From the NCBI RefSeq assembly GCF_907165205.1, contig NC_058197.1, positions 18,747,766 through 18,811,765 of the forward strand: DNA of 64,000 nt. The letters are read 5' to 3'. The position numbers and the translations under genes are program-made. The DNA comes from Coccinella septempunctata. Taxonomy: Eukaryota; Arthropoda; Insecta; Coleoptera; Coccinellidae. The notes beneath the pieces are model-generated. The model worked only from the letters and a program-made list of their open reading frames with translations, did not search any database and was not told the origin of the DNA. Shown piece by piece: positions 26,089-34,818 of the stretch. Numbering within the stretch: the first letter of the stretch is position 1; every line of letters begins with the position of its first letter.

Positions 26089-26492
26089 AAATAATAAATA
26101 ATCAATGTATTCAATTTAACCTACATATTTATTTACTAGAATTAAATAATGTTTTCAGACTAATTTCATTGTCAATTATTCTACCGAATTACTATTTTAC
26201 TTTTATGTTATATATAAATTATTACTCCATGTCCTTTTAGTTATTCCAAAAAATCCTCGCAAAAAAAAGGAAATTACTAAACCCCATCTTCCACATCGAC
26301 GAGGCGCCTATGGGCGAACATCCGAAGGTAAGATCAAAGAGTAACAAGGTGTTACTCTTTGGTAAGAAAGAACTCTATGGTCGATATTCTATGGCCCTAA
26401 CTTTTGAAAGTTATATTTCTATGATGTAACGGTTACTTGTTCGAAGTTTGGACAAATTTTTTTCACTATTTTGAAGCAAAAACTGCCTGAAA
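26089..26492. other. Spacer with a hairpin of 11-bp arms
   Basis: No gene is seen here. Positions 26335-26361 contain CAAAGAGTAAC and its exact reverse complement GTTACTCTTTG around a 5-base loop. The same word recurs near 41637 and 46205, so it is probably a small dispersed element. The remainder is AT-rich and includes the likely promoter and 5' UTR of the next gene. Confidence 0.45.
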
Positions 26493-27114
26493 ATGGAGAA
26501 ATCGAATTCTTCCTCGTTTTCCACGTTCCAAAGGAACGTTCCGGCAACCAGTTCGAACACCAGTACACATTCCAGGTCCTCAGAGCCATGTAGAAGAAAA
26601 CTAAACTACAACGAAGAAAATTCAAACGAAACAGATGATGTAAAGGCTGCAGACAAAAGTATTTTATCCAGGATATCGTTGAACGACACTAGAAAAGTGC
26701 TGAGAAACGGTTTGGATAGGATCAATAAGACATTCAATAACGTAAGGACTTCTGTAGGATCCTTCACTCAGGTCTGTTGGGTGGCTTTTGTTCCTTAGAA
26801 ATTCTTCATACATATATGGGTTTCAGATGTTTAAAACCTCAACGAAAAGACGACAGATATTGGAGGAAGGTCCTATGACACCTAGCTGCATGTCGCCTGA
26901 TTCGAGAGCACAAAAAGTTCTTGGAAGAACACCCACAAAATTGTACAGCCCTTTTGGTATTGAAAGTCCATATCGGAAAACTACTTGTGACAAAGAAAAC
27001 ATTCCCAGGCCCACAGCAATGGTATTTATTCATTTCAAGTAGAGATGGTTCTCAAGTAACTAAGAATTTATTTTTCAGGAAAAGATATCCAAAAAAAATG
27101 GGACAAACGATTAA
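26493..27114 (+). CDS. Small Ser/Thr-rich protein with a KEN box
   Basis: Three exons (26493-26771, 26827-27021, 27079-27114), all joined in phase 0, give 169 residues; the first donor is CAG/GTCTGT and the introns are 55 and 57 bp. I do not recognise the family with confidence. The N-terminal half is polar and Ser/Asn-rich. The second half has several Ser/Thr-Pro sites (EGPMTPSCMSP, GRTPTKLYSPFGIESP), which fit proline-directed kinase sites. A classical KEN box with a following proline (DKENIPRP) sits just before the C-terminal exon. KEN boxes and SP/TP clusters are typical of APC/C-regulated cell-cycle proteins, so a mitotic or replication role is a reasonable guess and no more. AATAAA lies at 27204. 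Confidence 0.6.
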
Positions 27115-27302
27115 TAACAGATAGCACATAGATTGACAGTATTTATTTTTATGATCCATAGTATTAATTATATTTAAGTATAATTTATTTTATTTTTATT
27201 GAGAATAAATTTTGTACTTCATTTTATATGGGTTATTATTAACTTTCAAATGATTACACAGATAGTTTTTACCAAAATTTAATCCTTCCATATTACAATG
27301 GT

Positions 27303-28367
27303 TCAAAAATAAAAATCATTTGTTATTCTTGTGTCATCATAGTACACTATCACAACCATGAGCAGCAGTAAAAAAATTGTTATCAACCCATATAAACACC
27401 ACATAAGAGACCTAGTTACTCTCACGTGTTTCTCCTGAAAAAAGAATTTTTTGAATAATGCTGTGAGATAATTTTTTTTTCTTTACCTTTGTTAAATACA
27501 AGGCAAAATTTTGAGTATTTTCCTTTCGGTCAAAATCGAAATTTACCCTGGTTCCGTTTCTACAAAATCTTCCAAAACCATTGGGTTCTTTTGTTTGAAG
27601 AATAGCAGCTGTTGGCTTGAAAAAAAAAATAAGCAACACCCAAAACTTTCCCATGAAGTCCTTACCTGATATTTATAGTTTGATTCACAAGGAGTAGCAA
27701 GAAAATTTTCAAGGATTTTCCGTTTTCCAAATAACTGAATGCAAACTTTGTTCTCATCAAACTTGTCTGATAAATTAAAACCTACTTCTAAATATTTGGC
27801 TTCTGTGTTATTGGAACAACTCCATCGAAAACCTGAAAAATTGTCGAGACATAATAAATGATGATTGTTCTACAAGTCCTGCATGACAAACCTTCCAAAT
27901 TTATTAAGCCGTATACATTAGTGATAGTGGGACTCAACTTGTTCAAATCATTTATAGGAACTAGAGCTGATATATTTATTTGGTCATTGTCATTTGCTTC
28001 TCTTTTAATCACTTTTTCGTAATTGAGATGATTATCACCTGGTTTGATGCAAACCCTCAAATCATTCATGAATTTTTTCAACTCATATGTATCCTAAAAT
28101 AAAAAGAATTGCCTTTTTAGTTGTAGCCCTAATGACTTGATTCCGTCAGGACCTTTGAGTATTCAACTTGAATACTCAAGGGTCAGGACTCAAGAAATAA
28201 TAGGAACCTACCATGAGAATATCGGTATCAAGTAAATTGTTGTGTTTGGCATTGATTGCCAAACTAAGAGTTGCTATAATCATACATATTATGAAGAGCA
28301 ATATCAAAGCTGCTGGAGGATTATCCTTCACAAAACTGACAAAATTCTTCGGAGATGCTGCACGCAT
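27303..28367 (-). CDS. TMEM248/TMEM219-family membrane protein
   Basis: Five exons on the minus strand (28367-28212, 28093-27892, 27832-27666, 27615-27487, 27434-27303) splice in consistent phases to about 261 residues, against about 314 for human TMEM248. The start MRAASPKNF is the first true ATG; an upstream open extension uses GTG. The protein has one N-terminal membrane segment (PPAALILLFIICMIIATLSL), a lumenal or extracellular region with paired cysteines and NXS/T sites (NISALV, SNNTEA), and one C-terminal membrane segment (CLYGLITIFLLLLMVVIVYY). The placement of FVKDNPP before TM1 and of the late Cys-containing segment resembles TMEM248. The family's function is poorly known, so none is assigned. 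The last exon could alternatively begin 30 bp upstream, at a weaker acceptor. Confidence 0.68.
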
Positions 28368-29284
28368 TTTTGCGTTCACTCACATTTTTCGCGTTTGATT
28401 ATAAACTATTTTCTCATTCTCGTTTTCTTAAATGAAACCGGCCCAAGAATTGAAAGACATGAATCATGGGGCCACTTATTGACGTAAGTACCGTAGATGA
28501 AATTATCTATTTCAAGGATAGTTCATCAAATTACGATTCCTGAAATGTTTGAATGATAATTAGCACTAATCATCGTAGACAAACTAATCATCTCATGCCA
28601 ATATTTATTTTTTTTTATTGACAGCGAGACGTTTCATCAGTTCGATACTACCGACCTCTAGCGTGAAATCGTATGAACTACCCTCCCTTCTGAACATAGA
28701 ACTAGATGCACCACAGATAGAGTAATCCGGAGTAATTCACAGAGTAGATCCAGAGTCACTCGTTGCTTTCCACCACAGAATACAAGGAGTGACTCTGGAT
28801 CTACTCTGTGGATTACTCCAGATTACTACGAGCACAGATGATAGAGTAACTCGGAGTAATTCTTAGAGTAGATCCAGAGTCACTCGTTGCTTTCCACCAC
28901 AAAATATAAAACATTTACCAGTGATCTGTGGTAGAAAGCAACGAGTGACTCTAGATCTATTCTGTGGATTACTCCGGATTACTCTATCATCTGTGCTCGC
29001 CATAGATTAATTAGCACAGAAAACAATTCATTAGTCTATGATGCTCACAAACAAAAAGATTTTGAGAAAAGACCAAAAGTGGCTAGAATTTTCAAAACCA
29101 TTCAAACTACTTTCAAAGTTAAGAATTTTAAAATTATAATACCGTCTCATGAAAGCGTCACGAAAACTTCGGTTATTTCAGCTTCATTGATGGATTAAAC
29201 TTGAGTAATCTGCACACTTTTCAATGTGACCTAGGGTAAAAGTGTATGGCACATTTGAATACGTTTATTATGATAAATAACAAA
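28368..29284. other. Spacer between TMEM248-like and TRNAU1AP genes
   Basis: This is the divergent intergenic region. Apart from the foldback cluster at 28721-28996 (separate entry) it is AT-rich, with no reading frame that looks coding. A further short inverted pair starting CATAGATTAATT and ending TTAGTCTATG spans about 29001-29042. The promoters of both flanking genes must lie here, but no motif stands out. Confidence 0.5.
28721..28996. repeat. Two adjacent foldback (hairpin) elements
   Basis: The first inverted repeat (28721-28827) has arms of about 40 bp starting AGTAATCCGGAGTAATTCAC, around a ~25-base loop. The second (28832-28996) begins GCACAGATGATAGAGTAA and ends with its exact reverse complement, with arms of about 70 bp. 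Both share the words GAGTAGATCCAGAGTCACTC and TTGCTTTCCACCAC, so they are two copies of one element, likely a MITE or foldback transposon. No coding capacity is visible. Confidence 0.82.
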
Positions 29285-30463
29285 ATGACGAACATGATAG
29301 ATTGTCAACTGTGGATGGGAAGTGTGAGTTCAAATAGCATACAATTCTCCCTTGAATATAATGTTGAATCTATAGGCATTTTTTCTCACTTCAGTTGGAG
29401 CCCTACATGACGGAAAGTTTCATTTTATCGGCCTTTCGAAGGATGGGAGAGAATCCACTCAACGTCAAAATAATGAGAAACAAGCTGACGGGAGAGCCAG
29501 CAGGATACTGTTTCGTTCTTTTCGCTAATGATGCAGAAGCTATCGATGTGATGCACAAATTGAATGGTAAACCCATACCCAGTACCAACCCAGTCGTTCG
29601 ATTCAAACTCAATAATGCAAGTAACAACGGAAGAAGTGTGCCAGAGCGGGAATTTTCAATATGGGTCGGTGATTTGAGTCCAGATGTTGATGATTACAAT
29701 TTATATCGTGTTTTCTCATCCAAGTATAGTACAATCAGAACTGCAAAAGGTAATTGCATTGAAAAGAGAATTTTTTAACTGATTTTTTAAGAGAGTTTAT
29801 TTTTTACATAATTTTTAGTTATTCTTGATAATAGTGGATACAGTAAAGGGTATGGATTTGTCAGATTTGGTAGTGAAGATGAAATGAAAAATAGCCTGAT
29901 ATACATGAACGGATTTGTTGGTTTAGGTACCAGAGCGTTGAAAATATGCAATGCAGTTACGAAATCCAAAGGTGCCCCCACAAATACATACACATCTACT
30001 TACTCAACAAACACCGACTATACACAATATTATGACCCGTCCACTTATTGGCAAAATTATGCTAATTGGCAAACTGTGAGTAAAATTCGATCTAGAATTT
30101 CCCTAAGAGCTGCTAAATACAGTCTTTCTCAAATACACACGGACTTTTTCTTTTTCATGCTTTTTTTCAGCAAGGCTACTACGACCAGAGCGTCAATACA
30201 GCCAGTACTACAGAAACAACAGTCGCGAGTAATGTGACTCCACAAATTCCAGAGAAAAAAGACGATGATTTAGAGCTTATTGGTATATATATTGGAAATT
30301 TTTTATATCATGAGAATTTTGAATATTTTCTCCCGTTTCAGATCACACGATAGTTATAGACGTTGAAAAATGGAATAGGGATAAAATGGAACAGGATAGC
30401 AATCTGTGGGATGCTTTGGAAGGTTCCAAATGGATGTCAACAGAGCAGATCGAAGTGAATTGA
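29285..30463 (+). CDS. TRNAU1AP: tRNA-Sec-associated RNA-binding protein SECp43
   Basis: Five exons (29285-29323, 29395-29749, 29819-30075, 30171-30282, 30342-30463) give 294 residues, close to the 287 of human TRNAU1AP. The first exon encodes CQLWMGS and joins LEPYMTESFI, matching the family's LWMGDLEPYM start. RRM1 has RNP1-like GYCFVLFA. RRM2 starts SIWVGDLSPDVDDYNLY and has KGYGFVRF. A Tyr-rich linker follows (YSTNTDYTQYYDPSTYW), then an acidic tail with the conserved LWDALEGSKW. SECp43 associates with selenocysteine tRNA and has also been implicated in splicing. Some insects have lost selenoproteins yet keep this gene, so presence alone does not show selenocysteine use. A start at 29294 is also in frame. 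AATAAA at 30639. Confidence 0.93.
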
Positions 30464-32211
30464 AGCAAAATATCCTTTTTAACAAGATGGAAACAACACT
30501 AAGCAATTTTATTATAATGATTATTTGGACGATTGTCGCTACGGAAATTCTGCTGGAAACTTTGATGTTATTACTCGAGTAGGTCATACGATGAATCATG
30601 TTGTACAGGTTGTGTACCACCCTCAAATTGCATGGTTGAATAAAATTGTTTTCAAGGAACTTTGTCTTATTGAATGTGGCGCCCCCCTGTGAGAATCGGG
30701 AGGAACTTCATTTGATTGATCATAGAGGCGTTCCTCTGTGTCCGTTGACACAGAGTTTGTCTATTACAATCATAGAGTTGTATTACTACCTCCATACATT
30801 GAACTCTATGGAGTTCAATGCCTCCATAGAGAAATAAGTCTATGACTACCTCTATGGTGTATATGTTCTGTGGTAAAAAAAAAATCTGTGGGCGAACCAC
30901 AGAATACGATTCTTCTTTGGGAGTATGATCAAATAGCATAATTCTGAAGAAAATTCAAAATTAATTACTTCAAGTGGTCTGATTAGAAAAAATGAAATTT
31001 TGGAAATAAAATCGACTGTGAGGACCTAACAACTGGCTACAAGGGAGCTTTTTTCTTCTTGCATAAGCATCTCTTCTGCGCACAGCGATATTCATGCCTG
31101 AGAAAAGATTACGGAGGAGAGGGCCCCCATACAGAAAATGTATTCACTCACATTGACGATAAATCTTGAGTTTTCGCTCTTTGTCCATCGATGGCTAAAG
31201 TTGGAAATGATTTCGGGGAGATCCCTTAGCAGCCCAGCCCTAAAAGGGACAAGACTGTTCCCTAAGACCCGTCAATCATTTCTTTTCTTCGACCTCGAGG
31301 TCACATTATTGTCCATCCGAATTTTCCTGAAATAAAGATGTAAATATTTTGTTCTGTCATATACCTTTTGTAATTCAAACCATAGTTTATATTTCCTGAG
31401 TCTAATTTATACTGAACGCTAACTTATTACCTACTCAATGTAGAAACCGTTCATAAACTTAAAATTTGCAGGCTTTTGGTAGTTAATGAAAGTTAAAGTC
31501 AAATTTTTCGACTCTCCAGAAGCCAATCGAAGAATTAGTGTATAAGTTACCGGCCATTTTACCGAAAATGTTGGGGTTGAGCGCAGTTTTAAAGCTTTCA
31601 ATCACGAGTTCCTTATATTAAATATAATCCTTCATTTCCATTTTTTCTGAATAACTTACGTTTAATTATCAACTTGTCTAGAAGTTATTGAGGATCTAGA
31701 TAACTCCACAACACTTTTCCGCGTGAATAGAAAACTAAAATGTTCAAATTTTCTAGTCGCCTCTGTTGACGCAGATCACAGAAAACTTAATGACACAGAT
31801 CACCGTTTTTTCATAGAACTGTCTCAGCATAGAGAGGGTTTTCCCTCCATAGAATAATCTTTTGATAAAGGAGTGTACAGAGGTTGTCTCTGGGAGTGTA
31901 ATCCATAGACAAACTAGTGTAGTCGGGAAATTCCGTCTTTATTGCAATAACAGCAATTTCAATTTCCATTATACAAAAGATCCATTCTACTTTTAAAATC
32001 ATATATAATTTTCATAATTCTTGAAAAGATTGTCTGTCCCTAATCTATAGAGTACAGATGTAGGTATCAGATTAAATCTATGACTAATGACAATTTGTCA
32101 CTGATTAATATTAGTCTATGATCCAATTAATTACTTTCACAGGGAGCATATAATTTTAAAATGAGAATAAAAACAACAAGTATTATGGTAAAAAACCTTT
32201 TATTTCATTTT
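30464..32211. other. Intergenic region with small hairpins and CATAGA-type repeats
   Basis: No gene is recognised in this 1.7 kb. It contains the SECp43 3' UTR, a 9-bp-arm palindrome at 30798-30819 (ATTGAACTC...GAGTTCAAT), a hairpin at 30866-30904 (TTCTGTGGT...ACCACAGAA) and many partial copies of TCTATG/CATAGA words between 30.7 and 32.1 kb. The word TGACAATTTGTCA near 32090 is also a palindrome. These look like decayed MITEs related to the foldback cluster near 28.8 kb. The short open frames show no family resemblance. Confidence 0.5.
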
Positions 32212-33885
32212 CTATACAGATTCTTGCACTGGTGGTTCATAGCCACCGGGCTTGTCTATTATCTCTCCAGTAGCACTTTGTTCAGTACCTTTGCCGCTGT
32301 CTCCGTGGAGGTCCAACAGCTTGGAAAGATCAAAACGTGGCTTTTTCAATACCTTAACCTTACGAATGTAAACATCGTGCAAGGGATAGGTTCCTTGACA
32401 CAACTTCTCGATATCCTTAGCAATAGAATCGGGCAACAATTTGTTGACGACTTCTTTCAAATCGCTATGTCCGATATCACGGTTGATGACTTCAATCATC
32501 TTCCTACGGATTGCCTTGACCTACAAAAACACAGAGAGAGCAAGTTAGTGATGAAAAATATATGATTGAAATGCTAAAAAATTTATTAGAGGCAGCTGTT
32601 CAGTTCAAAATTAATTGCGTCGTTAGGGAACAAGAGGTTATCTTCATGTTTGTATCAAAGCGAGCTGAGTGGATCATCATTTAAACTGCCACTAACTAAA
32701 TAACAAATTTAGAACTAAATAAGTAACACACAAACCTGTGTATGTTGAGCATAACAAGTCTTCCTTGTGGAGGCAGGGTCCTTGTTCGTGAATCCAATAC
32801 AGAATACTCTTAATAAATACCCATCTGTGGTTTTTACATCAGCAGAAGCTTCAATCAGAGTTTGCCATTTCTTTACCATTGACCTAAGTTTATCGGTAGT
32901 CAAGTCCATTCCATGGAAGTTTGTAAGAACGTTACGTCCTAAAAATGAAATGAGTTCAAGTAAGGATTCAAAAACAACATGTTTAGACCTAGATAGAACT
33001 ATATTATTGTCAGATTAATTATATATTGCGTCGTTAGGGAACAAGAAGTTATCTTCATGTTTGTATCAAAGCGAGCTGAGTGGATCATCATATCAGATAA
33101 AACTTAGCAATTTGGTGAATAATAAAGTTACAATTACCTTGGACATCTTCAGCAATGAGCTTGAATTTTCTGAATGACCTGTCAGCATCATTGTCATTTT
33201 GAAGATCAGCCAAAGAGACCTCAAACACACGCCCTTTAAGACCTTCTGATGCTATTTTGGTACCCTGGGTACGGTTTACTAGAGTTTTACCAACTTGCCT
33301 GCTAGTGAACATAGACGGGGCTTTGACATCATACCAATCTTTACGGGTGAATGGGTCAACTCTGAAAAGAAAGACATATTTAACATTCCTTGAAGGAGAG
33401 AATAATATAAAGAGAAATTCGGGATCTTCATTCAGATTTCTTTATTATTGCGTCGTTAGGGAACAAGAAGTTATCTTCATGTTTGTATCAAAGCGAGCTG
33501 AGTGGATCATCATGTTAAAATTTAAATACTTACATGCCAACATGTTTCCACCGAACATAACCTAATCAAAAATTCTAACTTAATTTAAACACTGAATTGA
33601 AATTCACCCTTTTGAAAACTATTGAACTATAGGTACTAGAGCAATAGAACAAGTCAAAACCAAAACTATCAATATGAAGAAATATAATATAAAGGATACG
33701 ATCGTGACATGATAGTTGAATCGTATAATATTCAGGTCATCACAGATTCTAAAGGTTGAAAAATGTTGGCATTTCATATTAGTACAATAAACAAAACTTA
33801 TTAAATACAGATTTTCTACTTACACCTTCTTTTTAACTCCTTTTTTGCCACTCTTCGAGAGCCCCTTATTTTTACCGACTGCCAT
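32212..33885 (-). CDS. RpS3A: 40S ribosomal protein S3A (eS1)
   Basis: Four exons (33885-33824, 33361-33138, 32938-32736, 32520-32212) give 265 residues, against 264 in human. Recognisable stretches in order are MAVGKNKGLSKSGKKG, VVDPFTRKDWYDVKAPSMF, GKTLVNRTQGTKIASEGLKG, VFEVSLADLQND, LTNFHGMDLT, MVKKWQTLIEA, VKTTDGYLLRVFCIGFT, NKLLPDSIAKDIEK, YPLHDVYIRKVK and the invariant end GYEPPVQESV. The protein sits on the small-subunit platform of the ribosome. The exon 1 donor is taken as GGT/GTAAGT because it restores KKVVDPF. Each of the three introns contains one copy of a conserved ~82-nt box C/D snoRNA candidate. A pyrimidine tract CCTTTTCC about 25 bp upstream of the ATG may be the 5'-TOP start. 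Confidence 0.97.
32600..32680 (-). ncRNA. Box C/D snoRNA candidate in RpS3A intron 3
   Basis: Read on the host (minus) strand, a C box ATGATGA (32680-32674) is followed about 70 nt later by a D box CTGA (32603-32600). The flanks GGCAG and CTGCC can pair as a terminal stem (about 32591-32690). A C'-like TGAAGAT lies in the middle. About 64 nt after the C box are nearly identical to the copies in introns 1 and 2; this copy differs by one base, CAAGAGG versus CAAGAAG on the plus strand. The rRNA target was not determined. Vertebrate RPS3A introns host U73-family C/D snoRNAs, but homology to U73 is not established here. Confidence 0.72.
33010..33091 (-). ncRNA. Box C/D snoRNA candidate in RpS3A intron 2
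   Basis: This is the second copy of the family on the host strand. The C box ATGATGA is at 33091-33085 and the D box CTGA at 33013-33010, with box-to-box length 82 nt. The core from the C box through ACGACGCAAT matches the other two copies almost base for base. The ~11 nt just before the D box are different and AT-rich. A convincing terminal stem is harder to draw than in the intron 3 copy. Confidence 0.7.
33432..33513 (-). ncRNA. Box C/D snoRNA candidate in RpS3A intron 1
   Basis: This is the third copy on the host strand, with C box ATGATGA at 33513-33507 and D box CTGA at 33435-33432 (82 nt). The core is identical to the intron 2 copy over about 64 nt, whereas the surrounding intron has no similarity between copies. 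The conservation is therefore confined to an RNA-sized unit. The sequence immediately 5' of the D box is again unique to this copy. Confidence 0.7.
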
Positions 33886-34818
33886 GATTTCTTCTGATCG
33901 AGAAGCGGCTGGAAAAGGAACACAGATGAAGATTCACGAAGGACATCAAGTTGAAATGGAGTGACATTAGTGACGTAAGAATACAGAAGAGTAAAGTTGT
34001 TTTTCTTCTGTCGCTCACGCTTTTTTTTAAATATGAATTGTTTTTAATTTATTATTTTGTTTTTCAAATTAATATTGAAGGAGATGCAGACTGAAAATAA
34101 ACTGATATGTATCTGTATAATATTCATATATTTATTCATTATATTTATTCAAAAAAACAATCAACGTCTAATTTACTCAAAAATTACAAAAGTTAAATTT
34201 ATCTACAAAGACTTCCCTCTAGTAAATTAACTTGAAAATTAAATATATCCTCAAATTCGATCCTTCTGGTAATTTTTTGGCTTTTAAATTTAATCAGAAC
34301 ATCATATGTTTCTGACGTCATTTTCATTATGGCTGCCGCCCAAAATGACAAAAATTAAGGGCTGTAATTTTTTACTTTTTTAAAGAAACCGACAAAATAG
34401 AACAAAAAAAGATTTGACGATCAAAAATATCTAAGTAAGTTCTCAAATTCGCAGCTAGTTTTCTAGTATTTTATTCATCATTCTTTAATCTCTGACGCAT
34501 GATATCGACTGAAATTTTAAGAATTTCTATTTGAATTGATGGTGTCCAATGAAATTCTAATTTTCATTATTCATTATCCTAACAATTGTTTGCAAATATG
34601 AGGTGGGCGTCGGAGATTCAAGATCTATAAATATCGCTAGTGACACAAGATAGTTCTCAAATTTGGTTATTTTTAACCATCCTTTCACTAACGAGTTTGA
34701 TTTCCTCTTTTTTATTTTCCCCTTTCATTTTGTAGATTTAAATAAAAGCTCGAATACGTGCAATGGTGTATATTGACGAATTAAAGTGACTTAAAGAAGA
34801 TTGCAGTTAACAAAAAAC
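33886..34818. other. Divergent spacer between RpS3A and Usp2
   Basis: No gene is seen here. The RpS3A side carries a pyrimidine-rich start region. Around 34311-34350 there is TGACGTCA overlapping a GC-richer stretch (ATGGCTGCCGCC), which resembles CRE-like and YY1-like promoter words and could mark the Usp2 promoter. The middle is strongly AT-rich. These are motif guesses only. Confidence 0.4.

Noticed and set aside
32600..33513. The RpS3A intron repeats as plus-strand RNAs or a mobile element
   Set aside because: C and D boxes are in the right order only on the host strand, and similarity ends sharply at RNA size with no terminal repeats or target duplications.
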